This document shows positions 42,328 to 53,942 of a DNA stretch of 64,000 nucleotides, piece after piece. The DNA lies in the NCBI RefSeq assembly GCF_037152535.1, contig NZ_JBBCMA010000009.1, positions 22,259 through 86,258 on the forward strand. Reading direction: 5' to 3'. The position numbers and the translations under genes were made by a program. The first letter of the stretch is position 1. The number at the start of each line of letters is the position of its first letter. Below the pieces are notes generated by a model, which made no database searches, had not been told where the DNA came from, and saw only the letters and a program-made list of their open reading frames with translations. This stretch comes from Leclercia sp. AS011 (lineage in GTDB: Bacteria > Pseudomonadota > Gammaproteobacteria > Enterobacterales > Enterobacteriaceae).

Positions 42328-43431
42328 TTACTTGGTTAAAGGTGGATTATTGCCGTTATTTCGACGCATCCGGCGTTTCACACGTTTAATAAATCGCGCC
42401 ACTTTCCATGCGCGCTTAATGCAATAACCGTACAGGAAGAAAGCTAGCAAGAATAATACCAACATTACCCATTCAGGGATGAAATGGGCATATTCTGCGG
42501 CAACGCCGATACCGGCCAGCAGCGCAGCGGCCAGAGTAATTAAGACAAATGCCTGACGGGAGGTGAAACCGGCGCGCATAATGAGGTGGTGAATATGTTG
42601 ACGGTCTGGTGAGAACGGGCTCATTCCTTTACGCAAACGGCGGTACATGATCGCCACCATATCCATCAGCGGAATGGCAATAATCCACAGGGCTGTCACC
42701 GGGCTAATCGGGTGAGTATTACCTTGAGTGGTTTCCAGCAGGATCCAGATAACGGTAAAACCAATCAGCGTACTCCCTGCATCGCCCATAAAGACTTTGT
42801 AGCGACGGCCCAGCACGCCGAGGTTGAGGAGGATATAAGGCAGAATGGCGGCAATCATCGCAAAGCACCACATCGACAGGCTGTATTGGCCGTCGAACCA
42901 CAGGATGATGCCGATTGCGGCGAACGAGACGCTGGAAAGACCACCCAGCAGGCCGTCGATGCCGTCCACCATGTTAAAGGCGTTAATCGCCGCCCATACG
43001 GCAAACAGCGTCAGGAAGTAGCCGAACGGCCCCAGCACCATCTCCCAGGTCCCGAAGATGTAGCCCAGGCTGCTAAGATAGAGTTTCCCGACCACCATCA
43101 TGATGACGCCGATGGCTGCCTGAACCGCCGCGCGGAATTTCACGCTGATATCGAATCTGTCGTCCAGCGCCCCGACCAGCACCAGCACACCGGCACAGGA
43201 AAGATAGAGCGCCGCATGCGGGATATAGTAATCCGCAATACTGAAGGTGAAGCAGATACCCGCATAAACAGAAATTCCGCCAACCAGCGGAATCAAGCCT
43301 TGATGGCGTTTACGATAATTGGGCTTATCCACCAAACCGACTCTTTTCGCCGCCTTGCGGGCGAGAAATAAAAAGCAGGTGGTGAAAAGAAAAATACTGA
43401 TTAGCTCAGTCACCGCGGTGAGTAGATTCAC
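42328..43431 (-). CDS. wecA: UDP-GlcNAc:undecaprenyl-phosphate GlcNAc-1-phosphate transferase
   Basis: 367 residues from a GTG at 43429-43431 (VNLLTAVTELISIFLF), the E. coli length and start codon type; the open frame begins at 43449. About 11 membrane helices. Catalytic motifs: GALDDRFDIS (Asp90, Asp91), NAFNMVDGIDGLLG and the cytoplasmic HIHH in SPDRQHIHHLIMRAG. First enzyme of ECA and of many O-antigens. First gene of the ECA operon; its stop is 12 bases before the wzzE start. Confidence 0.97.
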   Translation of the reverse strand: MNLLTAVTELISIFLFTTCFLFLARKAAKRVGLVDKPNYRKRHQGLIPLVGGISVYAGICFTFSIADYYIPHAALYLSCAGVLVLVGALDDRFDISVKFRAAVQAAIGVIMMVVGKLYLSSLGYIFGTWEMVLGPFGYFLTLFAVWAAINAFNMVDGIDGLLGGLSSVSFAAIGIILWFDGQYSLSMWCFAMIAAILPYILLNLGVLGRRYKVFMGDAGSTLIGFTVIWILLETTQGNTHPISPVTALWIIAIPLMDMVAIMYRRLRKGMSPFSPDRQHIHHLIMRAGFTSRQAFVLITLAAALLAGIGVAAEYAHFIPEWVMLVLFLLAFFLYGYCIKRAWKVARFIKRVKRRMRRNNGNNPPLTK

Positions 43432-43623
43432 TATGGATACTCTCAACAAATGTTAATCCCGGAAGTATAACCTTGAAGGCTCGGCTCCAGAAGGAAAAAG
43501 CAGGCCTCACCCAAGTCCCTTTGCTTATTTTTCATACAATTACTTTTCTACTTTGACGAACATTCCGATTTTCGCCATCTGCAGAATAATTCTACAGCGC
43601 ACTTTAACAGCGTATAAGTCAGA

Positions 43624-43655
43624 AAAGAAAAACGCCACGTAAAAACGTGGCGTTT
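43624..43655 (-). terminator. Terminator of rho
   Basis: aacgccacg and cgtggcgtt form a 9-bp stem; on the minus strand a TTTTTCTTTTC tract follows. It lies 18 bases after the rho stop. The rest of the 240-base rho-wecA gap holds the ECA promoter region, with no gene seen. Confidence 0.9.
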
Positions 43656-43671
43656 CGGCGCTTTATTTACT

Positions 43672-44931
43672 TTACGAGCGCTTCATCATATCGAAGAAAT
43701 CGTCGTTAGTTTTGGTCATCGCCAGTTTGTTAATGAGGAACTCCATTGCGTCGATTTCACCCATTGGATGGATAATTTTGCGCAGGATCCACATTTTCTG
43801 CAGCTCTTCCTGAGTGGTGAGCAGCTCTTCCTTACGGGTACCGGAACGGTTGTAGTCGATAGCCGGGAAGACGCGTTTTTCAGCGATTTTACGCGAGAGG
43901 TGCAGTTCCATGTTGCCTGTACCTTTAAACTCTTCGTAAATAACTTCATCCATCTTCGAACCGGTGTCGATCAGCGCGGTGGCGATGATGGTCAGGCTAC
44001 CGCCCTCTTCCACGTTACGCGCAGCACCGAAGAAACGCTTCGGACGGTGCAGGGCGTTGGCATCCACACCACCGGTCAGTACTTTACCGGAAGCCGGCAC
44101 CACGGTGTTGTAGGCACGCGCCAGACGGGTGATGGAGTCGAGCAGAATGATAACGTCTTTTTTATGCTCAACCAGACGCTTCGCCTTCTCGATAACCATT
44201 TCCGCAACCTGAACGTGACGGGATGCTGGTTCGTCGAAGGTCGAGGCGACAACTTCACCTTTAACCAGACGCTGCATCTCGGTCACTTCTTCCGGACGCT
44301 CGTCAATCAACAGCACCATCAGCACGCAGTCTGGGTGGTTGTAAGCGATGCTCTGAGCGATGTTCTGCAGCAGCATGGTTTTACCCGCTTTTGGCGGTGC
44401 CACAATCAGACCACGCTGGCCACGACCAATCGGAGACGCCAGATCCAGAACGCGAGCGGTTAAATCTTCGGTAGACCCGTTACCACGCTCCATACGCAGG
44501 CGAGAGTTCGCGTGCAGCGGCGTTAAGTTTTCAAACAGGATCTTATTGCGCGAGTTTTCTGGTTTGTCGTAGTTAACTTCGTTAACTTTCAACAGCGCAA
44601 AGTAGCGTTCACCCTCTTTAGGAGGACGAATCTTACCTGAAATGGTGTCACCAGTGCGGAGGTTGAAACGGCGGATTTGGCTGGGGGAAACGTAGATATC
44701 ATCAGGACCGGCGAGGTAGGAGCTGTCTGCAGAACGGAGGAAACCAAATCCGTCCTGCAATATCTCCAGCACACCGTCGCCAAAGATATCTTCGCCACTC
44801 TTTGCGTGCTGCTTCAGGATGGCAAAAATGATGTCCTGCTTGCGCATACGAGCCTGGTTTTCCAGTCCCATATTTTCGCCGAGAGTGATCAGCTCAGAAA
44901 CCGGCGTATTCTTTAATTCGGTAAGATTCAT
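43672..44931 (-). CDS. rho: Transcription termination factor Rho
   Basis: 419 residues, exactly as E. coli. RNA-binding domain with DGFGFLRS near residue 58; hexameric ATPase with [14 protein letters not shown] (Walker A) near 178, [14 protein letters not shown] and [17 protein letters not shown]. Rho is autoregulated: it terminates in its own leader. A 339-base region upstream, up to trxA, contains that leader. Confidence 0.98.
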   Translation of the reverse strand: MNLTELKNTPVSELITLGENMGLENQARMRKQDIIFAILKQHAKSGEDIFGDGVLEILQDGFGFLRSADSSYLAGPDDIYVSPSQIRRFNLRTGDTISGKIRPPKEGERYFALLKVNEVNYDKPENSRNKILFENLTPLHANSRLRMERGNGSTEDLTARVLDLASPIGRGQRGLIVAPPKAGKTMLLQNIAQSIAYNHPDCVLMVLLIDERPEEVTEMQRLVKGEVVASTFDEPASRHVQVAEMVIEKAKRLVEHKKDVIILLDSITRLARAYNTVVPASGKVLTGGVDANALHRPKRFFGAARNVEEGGSLTIIATALIDTGSKMDEVIYEEFKGTGNMELHLSRKIAEKRVFPAIDYNRSGTRKEELLTTQEELQKMWILRKIIHPMGEIDAMEFLINKLAMTKTNDDFFDMMKRS

Positions 44932-45219
44932 AATGGTGTGGGTTCTTAAACTCGGGGTGATACTCGAACTTAATTTGTGAATGGTATGGCAGGGTCATCC
45001 ATGCCTGTTTAGCGGCCATCAACTCATGTCTGTTCGCTGTCTGGTCACAGGGAAAGCACAGAACTGAAACGACAAGACGGATTGAGTGACAAGCCCGGAA
45101 TCTATCCACTTCACGCACTGTTTAAAAGGAAACAACGGGAAGTATCGGGTAAAACAAGATTCAAACAACAAGGTATGTTTAAAACGAAGTCATAGGTAAC
45201 TTAGCACGACTCAAGCCGG
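44932..45219 (-). promoter_or_regulatory. rho leader region
   Basis: The minus strand carries tcactcaatccgtcttgtcg and ttcagttctgtg, close to the E. coli rho leader (rhoL) as I remember it, then gaccagacagcgaa. A continuous rhoL-like frame is not clean: a frame with start GTG near 45112 ends in ...RQRTDMS followed by TGA, resembling the RhoL C-terminus, while the sequence resembling its N-terminal part (LNPSCRFSS) is in another frame. The region probably keeps Rho autoregulation; whether a leader peptide is translated is uncertain. Confidence 0.45.
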
Positions 45220-45257
45220 GCGTCCAGAGATCCAAACAATTTAGAAACCCTGGACGC
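45220..45257 (-). terminator. Imperfect hairpin after trxA
   Basis: gcgtccag and ctggacgc (8 bp) surround a 22-base AT-rich loop, 14 bases beyond the trxA stop on the minus strand. There is no good T-run, so termination would be weak. Confidence 0.4.
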
Positions 45258-45270
45258 ACAGACGAGAACC

Positions 45271-45600
45271 TTACGCCAGGTTGGCGTCCAGGAACTCTTT
45301 CAGTTGACCTTTGGACAGTGCGCCCACTTTGGTCGCTGCAACTTCACCGTTTTTGAACAGCAGCAGGGTTGGGATACCACGGATGCCATACTTAGGCGCG
45401 GTGCCTGGGTTCTGGTCAATGTTCAGTTTCGCTACGGTCAGTTTGCCCTGATATTCGTCAGCGATCTCATCCAGAATCGGGGCGATCATTTTGCAAGGAC
45501 CACACCATTCAGCCCAGAAATCGACGAGGGTCAGCCCGTCAGCTTTAAGTACGTCCGTGTCAAAACTGTCGTCAGTCAGGTGAATAATTTTATCGCTCAT
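45271..45600 (-). CDS. trxA: Thioredoxin 1
   Basis: 109 residues from the ATG at 45598-45600 ([17 protein letters not shown]), preceded by GGAG. Active site WCGPCK at residues 32-37, cis-Pro in [10 protein letters not shown]. It reduces ribonucleotide reductase, PAPS reductase and other proteins. Divergent from rhlB. Confidence 0.98.
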   Translation of the reverse strand: MSDKIIHLTDDSFDTDVLKADGLTLVDFWAEWCGPCKMIAPILDEIADEYQGKLTVAKLNIDQNPGTAPKYGIRGIPTLLLFKNGEVAATKVGALSKGQLKEFLDANLA

Positions 45601-45744
45601 ATATAACTCCACAGGAATAAGCCTGGTGCGTTGATCTCGCTTCCATCAACGACCTGTTGATGTAGCATTAACCAACTAAAGGTTGACTTTATTTCACCGG
45701 ATACGCTTTCGTAAAGCAATAGATAGCTGATATTCTACCACACT

Positions 45745-47010
45745 ATGAGCAAAACACATTTAACAGAACAGAAGTTTTCCGACTTCGCCCTGCACCCAAA
45801 AGTGATCGAAGCCCTTGAAAATAAAGGGTTTCATAACTGCACGCCCATTCAGGCTCTCGCCCTCCCGCTAACGCTGGCAGGTCGCGATGTTGCAGGGCAG
45901 GCGCAAACCGGTACCGGCAAAACGATGGCGTTTTTAACGTCAACGTTCCATTATTTACTTTCTCATCCGGCAATTGCTGACCGCAAAGTTAACCAGCCGC
46001 GCGCGCTGATCATGGCCCCGACGCGAGAACTGGCGGTACAGATCCACGCTGACGCAGAACCGCTGGCGCAAACCACCGGCCTGAAGCTCGGCCTGGCTTA
46101 CGGCGGTGACGGTTACGACAAACAGCTGAAAGTGCTGGAAAGCGGCGTTGATATTCTGATCGGCACCACGGGTCGCCTGATCGATTACGCCAAACAGAAC
46201 CACATTAACCTCGGCGCGATCCAGGTTGTGGTGCTGGATGAAGCCGATCGTATGTACGATCTGGGCTTTATTAAAGATATCCGCTGGCTGTTCCGTCGTA
46301 TGCCTGCTGCTAACCAGCGTCTGAACATGCTGTTCTCGGCTACGCTGTCTTACCGCGTCCGTGAGCTGGCGTTCGAACAGATGAACAACGCCGAATACGT
46401 TGAAGTGGAACCGGAACAGAAAACCGGCCACCGTATTAAAGAAGAGCTCTTCTACCCGTCGAACGAAGAAAAAATGCGTTTACTGCAAACGCTGATCGAA
46501 GAAGAGTGGCCAGATCGCGCCATCGTTTTCGCCAACACCAAACACCGCTGTGAAGATATCTGGGGCCATCTGGCTGCGGATGGACACCGTGTGGGTCTGT
46601 TGACCGGCGACGTGGCACAGAAAAAACGTCTGCGCATTCTTGAAGATTTCACCCGTGGCGACCTGGATATTCTGGTGGCAACGGACGTTGCCGCGCGTGG
46701 TCTGCATATTCCGGCGGTGACGCATGTCTTCAACTACGACCTGCCGGATGATTGCGAAGATTACGTTCACCGTATCGGCCGTACCGGTCGTGCAGGTGCC
46801 AGCGGTCACTCTATCAGCCTCGCCTGCGAAGAGTATGCGCTGAACCTGCCGGCGATCGAGGCCTATATCGGGCACTCAATTCCGCAGAGTAAATACAACC
46901 CGGAAGCGCTGCTAAGCGAACTGCCGCCTGCGAAGCGCCTGACCCGCGCCCGTTCCGGCAATGGCCCGCGCCGTAACAGCGCACCGCGTAATCGTCGTCG
47001 TTCAGGCTAA
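45745..47010 (+). CDS. rhlB: DEAD-box RNA helicase RhlB
   Basis: 421 residues. Motifs: Q motif ([15 protein letters not shown]), [43 protein letters not shown]. The C-terminus is basic ([21 protein letters not shown]), as in RhlB. Component of the RNA degradosome that unwinds RNA for PNPase. gppA starts six bases later. Confidence 0.97.
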   Translation: MSKTHLTEQKFSDFALHPKVIEALENKGFHNCTPIQALALPLTLAGRDVAGQAQTGTGKTMAFLTSTFHYLLSHPAIADRKVNQPRALIMAPTRELAVQIHADAEPLAQTTGLKLGLAYGGDGYDKQLKVLESGVDILIGTTGRLIDYAKQNHINLGAIQVVVLDEADRMYDLGFIKDIRWLFRRMPAANQRLNMLFSATLSYRVRELAFEQMNNAEYVEVEPEQKTGHRIKEELFYPSNEEKMRLLQTLIEEEWPDRAIVFANTKHRCEDIWGHLAADGHRVGLLTGDVAQKKRLRILEDFTRGDLDILVATDVAARGLHIPAVTHVFNYDLPDDCEDYVHRIGRTGRAGASGHSISLACEEYALNLPAIEAYIGHSIPQSKYNPEALLSELPPAKRLTRARSGNGPRRNSAPRNRRRSG

Positions 47011-47016
47011 AACACT

Positions 47017-48501
47017 ATGCTCCGGTCCACCTCGCTCTATGCAGCTATTGATTTAGGTTCGAATAGTTTTCATATGCTGGTTGTACGCGAGGTGGCGGGA
47101 AGTATACAGACGCTGACGCGTATTAAGCGCAAGGTCCGTCTCGCGGCGGGCCTGAGTGCGGATAATCATCTCTCCCCTGAAGCCATGGAGCGCGGCTGGC
47201 AATGCCTGCGGCTCTTTGCTGAACGCCTGCAGGATATTCCCCCCCAGCAAATCCGTGTTGTCGCCACCGCAACCCTGCGTCTGGCGGTGAATGCCGGGGA
47301 GTTTATTGCCACCGCGCAGGAAATACTCGGCTGCCCGGTGCAGGTGATCAGCGGTGAAGAAGAAGCCCGCCTGATTTATCAGGGCGTGGCGCACACCACG
47401 GGCGGCGATGAGCGTCGTCTGGTGGTGGATATTGGCGGCGCAAGCACCGAACTGGTCACCGGGATCGGTGCGCAGGCAACCTCCCTTAACAGCCTGTCGA
47501 TGGGCTGTGTCACCTGGCTTGAACGCTACTTTACCGATCGCAATCTGGCGCAAGAGAACTTCGATGATGCGGAAAAAGCCGCCCGCGAAGTACTGCGTCC
47601 GGTGGCGGATGAGCTGCGCTATCACGGCTGGAAGGTCTGCGTTGGCGCGTCCGGCACCGTCCAGGCGCTGCAGGAAATTATGATGGCGCAGGGGATGGAT
47701 GAGCGCATTACGCTGGCAAAACTGCAGCAGTTAAAGCAGCGCGCAATCCTTTGTGGTCGTCTGGAAGAGCTGGAAATTGAAGGGCTGACTCTGGAGCGCG
47801 CGCTGGTGTTCCCCAGCGGTCTGGCGATCCTGATTGCCATTTTCACCGAACTGAATATTCAGTGCATGACCCTTGCGGGCGGTGCGTTGCGGGAAGGTCT
47901 GGTCTACGGCATGCTGCATCTGGCGGTCGATCAGGACATTCGTAACCATACGCTGCGCAATATTCAGCGTCGCTTTATGGTGGATATCGACCAGGCGCAT
48001 CGGGTCGCGAATCTGGCGGTCAGTTTCCTCGATCAGGTCGAAAACGAGTGGCACCTTGAGCCTGTCAGCCGCGAACTGTTGATTAGCGCCTGCCAGCTGC
48101 ATGAGATCGGCCTGAGCGTCGATTTCAAACAGGCACCGCTGCATGCCGCCTACCTGGTACGCAATCTCGATCTGCCCGGCTATACCCCGGCGCAGAAGAA
48201 GCTGTTGGCCACGCTGCTGTTAAACCAGACCAACCCCGTCGATCTCTCGTCGCTCCACCAGCAAAATGCGGTGCCGCCGCGCGTGGCGGAACATCTCTGC
48301 CGCCTGCTGCGTCTGGCGATCCTTTTTGCCAGCCGTCGGCGTGACGATTTACTGCCGGCCATGACCCTGACGGCGGAAGGTGAGAAGCTGACGCTGAACC
48401 TGCCGGAAAACTGGCTGGATAACCATCCGCTGGGTGCCGAAATGCTGGTGCAGGAGTGTCAGTGGCAGAGCTATGTACACTGGATCCTGGAAGCACACTA
48501 A
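47017..48501 (+). CDS. gppA: Guanosine pentaphosphatase/exopolyphosphatase GppA
   Basis: 494 residues. N-terminal ASKHA-type phosphatase domain with [12 protein letters not shown] and [13 protein letters not shown]-terminal HD-like region ([22 protein letters not shown]). It hydrolyses pppGpp to ppGpp. Follows rhlB closely and is probably cotranscribed. REP element after its end; convergent with rep. Confidence 0.97.
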   Translation: MLRSTSLYAAIDLGSNSFHMLVVREVAGSIQTLTRIKRKVRLAAGLSADNHLSPEAMERGWQCLRLFAERLQDIPPQQIRVVATATLRLAVNAGEFIATAQEILGCPVQVISGEEEARLIYQGVAHTTGGDERRLVVDIGGASTELVTGIGAQATSLNSLSMGCVTWLERYFTDRNLAQENFDDAEKAAREVLRPVADELRYHGWKVCVGASGTVQALQEIMMAQGMDERITLAKLQQLKQRAILCGRLEELEIEGLTLERALVFPSGLAILIAIFTELNIQCMTLAGGALREGLVYGMLHLAVDQDIRNHTLRNIQRRFMVDIDQAHRVANLAVSFLDQVENEWHLEPVSRELLISACQLHEIGLSVDFKQAPLHAAYLVRNLDLPGYTPAQKKLLATLLLNQTNPVDLSSLHQQNAVPPRVAEHLCRLLRLAILFASRRRDDLLPAMTLTAEGEKLTLNLPENWLDNHPLGAEMLVQECQWQSYVHWILEAH

Positions 48502-48513
48502 TCCCGATCAAAC

Positions 48514-48538
48514 GCCCGGCGCGTCACGCTTGCCGGGC
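48514..48538. repeat. REP element between gppA and rep
   Basis: gcccggcgcgtcacgcttgccgggc is an imperfect palindrome between the convergent ends of gppA and rep. Confidence 0.78.
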
Positions 48539-48545
48539 CTTCAAA

Positions 48546-50567
48546 CTAGCGGTTTTTAGCCTTCTCCATCATCGCGCGAATGTTGGCGATACTGGCCTGG
48601 CCTTTGTGCATCCGCTCTTCGGCGGTAATCACCTTGCGCTCCTGCTCCCACAGCACATCGTCCTGAGGTAATTCCAGCAGGAAGCGGCTCGGCTCCGGAC
48701 GCACCAGCTCCCCGTACTGACGGCGCTCTTTACACAGCGTAAAGGTCAGCTCTTTCTGCGCCCGCGTAATGCCCACGTAGGCCAGACGACGCTCTTCATC
48801 GACGTTATCTTCATCGATACTGCTCTGGTGCGGCAGGATGCCCTCTTCCATGCCCACCAGATAGACATAGGGGAACTCCAGCCCTTTCGAGGCGTGCAGG
48901 GTCATCAGCTGCACCTGATCCGCCTCTTCTTCGCTTTCGCCGCGCTCCATCATATCGCGCAGGGTAAAACGGGTGACAACCTGGGTCAGGGTCATCGGCT
49001 CGTCGATGTCGGAACCTTCAAGCATCTCCGTCATCCAGGTGAAAAGCGTATTGACGTTCTTCATCCGCATTTCTGCCGCTTTCGGGCTGGCGGAGGTTTC
49101 AAACAGCCAGGATTCATAGTCGATGCCGCGGATCAGATCGCGCACCGCCGCGATCGGCTCCCGCTCGCTTAACTGCTGGATCTCGCGCAGCCAGTAGGTA
49201 AAGCGGGTCAGCGATTCATAGCCACGTCCGGTTAAGGTCTGACTCAGGCCCATATCGAAGCTGGCGTTCAGCAGGCTCTTATTGCGCGTCATCGCCCACT
49301 CGCCCAGCTTTTGCAGCGTTGCCGGGCCAATCTCACGCTTCGGCGTATTCACGATGCGCAGGAAAGCGCTGTCATCATCCGGGTTAGTCAGCACGCGCAG
49401 GTAGGCGAGCAGATCCTTGATTTCCGGGCGCGAGAAGAACGACGTCCCGCCGGAAATTTTGTACGGAATGCGGTTCTGCATCAGCATCTTTTCAAAGACG
49501 CGCGACTGGTGATTCCCGCGATAGAGGATGGCGTAATCTTTGTAATTGGTCTTATTCACGAAGTGATGGGCAATCAGCTCCCCCGCCACGCGTTCGGCTT
49601 CGTGATCTTCATTATTGGCGCTCAGCACCTTCAGTTCCGTGCCATAGCCCAGCTCGGAGAAGAGGCGCTTTTCGAAAACGTGCGGGTTATTGGCGATCAG
49701 AATGTTCGCTGCCTTCAGGATCCGGCCGGAGGAGCGGTAGTTCTGCTCCAGCTTGATCACCTGCAGCGCCGGGAAGTCTTTACTCAGCAGGACCAGGTTT
49801 TGCGGACGGGCCCCGCGCCAGGAGTAGATCGACTGATCGTCGTCACCCACCACGGTAAAACGCGCCCGCTGCCCTACCAGCAGTTTCACCAGCTCGTACT
49901 GGCTGGTGTTGGTGTCCTGATATTCATCCACCAGCAGGTAGCGGATCTTGTTCTGCCAGCGCTCGCGCACCTCTTCATTGCGCTGCAGCAGCAAGGTGGG
50001 CAGCAGGATCAGGTCATCGAAATCGAGTACGTTGCAGGCTTTGAGATGATCGTTGTACAGGCTGTAGCAGTGGGCGAAGATCCGATCCCGCTCCCCTTTG
50101 GCGCTCGCAGCAGCCTGGGCAGGGTCCATCAGATCGTTTTTCCAGTTGGAGATCGTCGAGATCAACTGCTGTAGCACCGTTTTGTCGTCTTCGATCAGCC
50201 CTTCGGTTAGCTCTTTCAGCAGGGCCACCTGATCGGTATCGTCGAACAGGGAGAAGTTCGACTTCATCCCCAACGCCGCATATTCGCGCTTAATAATATC
50301 CAGCCCCAGGGTATGGAAGGTGGAGATCATCAGGCCGCGCGCCTCTTTACGCCCTAACGTCTGCCCGACACGCTCTTTCATCTCGCGCGCCGCTTTGTTG
50401 GTAAAGGTCACCGCCGCGATATGGCGTGCCTGATAGCCGCAGCCGCGGATCAGGTGGGCGATCTTGTTGGTGATCACGCGGGTTTTACCGGAACCCGCCC
50501 CTGCCAGCACCAGGCATGGTCCAGTAACGAATTCGACCGCTTGTTGTTGTCCAGGGTTTAAACGCAT
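48546..50567 (-). CDS. rep: ATP-dependent DNA helicase Rep
   Basis: 673 residues from the ATG at 50565-50567 ([16 protein letters not shown]), the E. coli length; a frame to 50582 adds five codons. SF1A helicase motifs [44 protein letters not shown] and [11 protein letters not shown]. Rep is the accessory replicative helicase that clears proteins ahead of the fork. It is about 35% related in plan to UvrD, also in this window. Confidence 0.97.
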   Translation of the reverse strand: MRLNPGQQQAVEFVTGPCLVLAGAGSGKTRVITNKIAHLIRGCGYQARHIAAVTFTNKAAREMKERVGQTLGRKEARGLMISTFHTLGLDIIKREYAALGMKSNFSLFDDTDQVALLKELTEGLIEDDKTVLQQLISTISNWKNDLMDPAQAAASAKGERDRIFAHCYSLYNDHLKACNVLDFDDLILLPTLLLQRNEEVRERWQNKIRYLLVDEYQDTNTSQYELVKLLVGQRARFTVVGDDDQSIYSWRGARPQNLVLLSKDFPALQVIKLEQNYRSSGRILKAANILIANNPHVFEKRLFSELGYGTELKVLSANNEDHEAERVAGELIAHHFVNKTNYKDYAILYRGNHQSRVFEKMLMQNRIPYKISGGTSFFSRPEIKDLLAYLRVLTNPDDDSAFLRIVNTPKREIGPATLQKLGEWAMTRNKSLLNASFDMGLSQTLTGRGYESLTRFTYWLREIQQLSEREPIAAVRDLIRGIDYESWLFETSASPKAAEMRMKNVNTLFTWMTEMLEGSDIDEPMTLTQVVTRFTLRDMMERGESEEEADQVQLMTLHASKGLEFPYVYLVGMEEGILPHQSSIDEDNVDEERRLAYVGITRAQKELTFTLCKERRQYGELVRPEPSRFLLELPQDDVLWEQERKVITAEERMHKGQASIANIRAMMEKAKNR

Positions 50568-50680
50568 GGGAATATTGCTCAATCTTCGAACGGGGTGGGG
50601 ATTGTAGCAGAAAGCCGGGCGCAGATTTACCGGCTAATGATAAAGTGAAGAAAACGCGATAACCCCCCGAGAACAGACCC

Positions 50681-51293
<613 letters not shown>

Positions 51294-51299
51294 TAAAAA

Positions 51300-51376
51300 G
51301 CCCGGTAGCGCTGACGCTTACCGGGCCTACGATTTTGCGATTTTGTAGTTCGGGTAAGGCGTAGCCGCCACCCGAC
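51300..51376. repeat. BIME: two inverted REP elements between ppiC and ilvC
   Basis: A first REP (gcccggtagcgctgacgctt... at 51300-51330) and a second in inverted orientation (gttcgggtaaggcgtagcc... at about 51347-51376), separated by a short AT-rich linker, form a head-to-head BIME at the convergent ends of ppiC and ilvC. Confidence 0.88.
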
Positions 51377-51383
51377 AATTTAC

Positions 51384-52859
51384 TTAACCCGCTACGGCAA
51401 TACGCTTCATATCGGTCATGTAGCCACGCAGCTTCTGGCCTACTTTCTCGATCTCGTGGCCGCGAATCGCTTCGTTCACGTCACGCAGCTGAGCATTATC
51501 TACCGCGCCTTCGGTAATCGCTTTACCCAGGTCGCCGGTCTGCAGGGTGGTCATGAACTCTTTCAGCAGCGGTACGCAGGCGTAAGAGAACAGGTAGTTA
51601 CCGTACTCGGCGGTATCAGAAATTACCACGTTCATTTCATACAGACGCTTACGGGCGATGGTGTTCGCGATCAGCGGCAGCTCGTGCAGTGATTCGTAGT
51701 ACGCAGACTCTTCGATGATGCCGGAATCCACCATGGTTTCGAAGGCCAGCTCAACGCCCGCTTTCACCATCGCAATCATCAGAACGCCTTTATCGAAGTA
51801 CTCCTGCTCGCTGATTTTGCCATCGTACTGCGCGGCGGTTTCGAACGCGGTTTTACCGGTCTCTTCACGCCAGGTCAGCAGGTTTTTATCGTCGTTCGCC
51901 CAGTCCGCCATCATGCCGGAAGAGAACTCGCCGGAGATGATGTCGTCCATGTGTTTCTGGAACAGCGGCGCCATGATGGTTTTCAGCTGCTCGGACAGCG
52001 CAAAGGCACGCAGTTTCGCCGGGTTGGACAGACGGTCCATCATCAAAGTGATACCGCCCTGCTTCAGCGCTTCGGTGATGGTTTCCCAGCCGAACTGGAT
52101 CAGTTTCTCTGCGTATGCCGGGTCGGTGCCTTCTTCCACCAGCTTGTCGAAGCACAGCAGAGAACCGGCCTGCAGCATACCGCACAGGATAGTCTGCTCG
52201 CCCATCAGGTCAGATTTCACTTCCGCAACGAAGGAGGACTCCAGAACGCCCGCACGGTGGCCGCCGGTGGCTGCTGCCCATGCCTTGGCAATCGCCATGC
52301 CTTCGCCTTTCGGATCGTTTTCCGGGTGAACCGCGATCAGGGTCGGTACACCGAAGCCACGTTTGTACTCTTCACGCACTTCGGTACCTGGGCATTTCGG
52401 GGCTACCATCACCACGGTGATGTCTTTACGGATCTGCTCGCCCACTTCAACGATGTTGAAGCCGTGAGAGTAACCCAGCGCTGCGCCGTCTTTCATCAGC
52501 GGCTGTACGGAACGCACAACGTCAGAGTGCTGTTTGTCCGGCGTCAGGTTAACCACCAGGTCCGCCTGCGGGATCAGCTCTTCGTAGGTACCGACTTTAA
52601 AGCCGTTTTCGGTCGCTTTACGCCAGGAAGCACGCTTCTCAGCAATGGCTTCTTTACGCAGAGCGTAGGAGATATCCAGACCGGAGTCACGCATGTTCAG
52701 GCCCTGGTTCAGACCCTGTGCGCCACAGCCGACGATGACCACTTTTTTACCCTGAAGATAGCTTGCGCCATCGGCAAATTCGTCGCGCGCCATAAAGCGG
52801 CATTTGCCCAGCTGAGCCAGCTGCTGGCGCAGATTCAGTGTGTTGAAGTAGTTAGCCAT
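51384..52859 (-). CDS. ilvC: Ketol-acid reductoisomerase, class II
   Basis: 491 residues, the long class II form. NADPH motif [11 protein letters not shown] near residue 40; [17 protein letters not shown]; duplicated C-terminal knotted domain. Second common step of valine, leucine and isoleucine synthesis. Divergent from ilvY, which activates it with acetolactate or acetohydroxybutyrate. Confidence 0.98.
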   Translation of the reverse strand: MANYFNTLNLRQQLAQLGKCRFMARDEFADGASYLQGKKVVIVGCGAQGLNQGLNMRDSGLDISYALRKEAIAEKRASWRKATENGFKVGTYEELIPQADLVVNLTPDKQHSDVVRSVQPLMKDGAALGYSHGFNIVEVGEQIRKDITVVMVAPKCPGTEVREEYKRGFGVPTLIAVHPENDPKGEGMAIAKAWAAATGGHRAGVLESSFVAEVKSDLMGEQTILCGMLQAGSLLCFDKLVEEGTDPAYAEKLIQFGWETITEALKQGGITLMMDRLSNPAKLRAFALSEQLKTIMAPLFQKHMDDIISGEFSSGMMADWANDDKNLLTWREETGKTAFETAAQYDGKISEQEYFDKGVLMIAMVKAGVELAFETMVDSGIIEESAYYESLHELPLIANTIARKRLYEMNVVISDTAEYGNYLFSYACVPLLKEFMTTLQTGDLGKAITEGAVDNAQLRDVNEAIRGHEIEKVGQKLRGYMTDMKRIAVAG

Positions 52860-52940
52860 GGTGATACCTCGTGATATTGTGTTGTCGTGCTTATTGTTCG
52901 GTTCGCTTATGCGAGAATGAACTTACTATATGACAGGAAA

Positions 52941-52990
52941 TTTATTGCGGAAATTGATATATTCACAACGTCACGTTGCAATTTTTGCAA
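52941..52990. promoter_or_regulatory. IlvY operator region
   Basis: TTGCAATTTTTGCAA at 52976-52990, close to the ilvY start, and a related half (ttgcggaaattga, about 52945) toward ilvC fit the two tandem operators described for IlvY. The ilvC-ilvY gap is 154 bases. Confidence 0.6.
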
Positions 52991-53013
52991 TATAAAACCC
53001 TGGAGTGGAATCG

Positions 53014-53904
53014 GTGGATTTACGCGATCTGAAATTGTTCCTGCATCTGGCGGAAAGCCGTCATTTTGGCCGCAGCGCCCGGGCGATGCACGTCAGCCCC
53101 TCCACGCTCTCGCGCCAGATCCAGCGCCTTGAAGAGGACCTCGGCCAGCCGCTGTTTGTGCGTGATAACCGCACCGTGACGCTCACCGAAGCCGGAGAAG
53201 AGTTGCGGACCTTTGCCCAGCAAACTCTGCTGCAGTACCAGCAGCTGCGCCACACCATCGATCAGCAGGGGCCGTCGCTCTCCGGGGAACTCCATATCTT
53301 CTGCTCGGTCACCGCCGCCTATAGCCACCTGCCGCCCATCCTCGATCGCTTTCGCGCGGAACATCCTTCGGTAGAGATCAAACTCACTACCGGCGATGCG
53401 GCCGACGCAATGGAAAAGGTGGTGACGGGCGAAGCGGATCTGGCGATTGCCGGGAAGCCGGAAACCCTGCCGGGGGCAGTGGCGTTTTCGATGCTGGAAA
53501 ATCTGGCGGTGGTGCTGATCGCCCCGGCGCTGCCCTGCCCGGTGCGTAACCAGGTGTCGGTGGAAAAACCGGACTGGTCAACGGTGCCGTTTATCATGGC
53601 CGACCAGGGACCGGTACGCCGCCGCATTGAGCTGTGGTTCCGCCGCCAGAAGATCAGCAATCCGTCGATTTACGCCACGGTCAGCGGCCATGAGGCGATG
53701 GTGTCGATGGTGGCGCTGGGCTGCGGCGTGGCGCTGCTGCCGGAAGTGGTGCTGGAGAACAGCCCGGAGCCGGTGCGTAATCGCGTGATGATTCTCGATC
53801 GCAGCGACGAGAAAACGCCGTTTGAACTTGGCGTCTGCGCACAAAAAAAGCGGCTACATGAGCCGCTTATTGATGCGTTCTGGAAGATATTGCCGAACCA
53901 TTAA
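53014..53904 (+). CDS. ilvY: LysR-type activator of ilvC
   Basis: 296 residues. I chose the GTG at 53014, which has GGAG eight bases upstream and gives the family N-terminus VDLRDLKLFLHLAESRHFGRS; another in-frame GTG at 53005 has no room for a ribosome site. Helix-turn-helix in residues 15-50 (SARAMHVSPSTLSRQIQRLEEDLG). Known IlvY activates ilvC and represses itself. Convergent with ilvA, with a REP between. Confidence 0.96.
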   Translation: MDLRDLKLFLHLAESRHFGRSARAMHVSPSTLSRQIQRLEEDLGQPLFVRDNRTVTLTEAGEELRTFAQQTLLQYQQLRHTIDQQGPSLSGELHIFCSVTAAYSHLPPILDRFRAEHPSVEIKLTTGDAADAMEKVVTGEADLAIAGKPETLPGAVAFSMLENLAVVLIAPALPCPVRNQVSVEKPDWSTVPFIMADQGPVRRRIELWFRRQKISNPSIYATVSGHEAMVSMVALGCGVALLPEVVLENSPEPVRNRVMILDRSDEKTPFELGVCAQKKRLHEPLIDAFWKILPNH

Positions 53905-53905
53905 A

Positions 53906-53936
53906 GCCGGGTGGCACTGCGCTAACCCGGCCTACG
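53906..53936. repeat. REP element between ilvY and ilvA
   Basis: gccgggt and acccggc arms with a ggcactgcgcta centre, then ctac, at the convergent ends of ilvY and ilvA. Confidence 0.82.
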
Positions 53937-53942
53937 ATTCGC

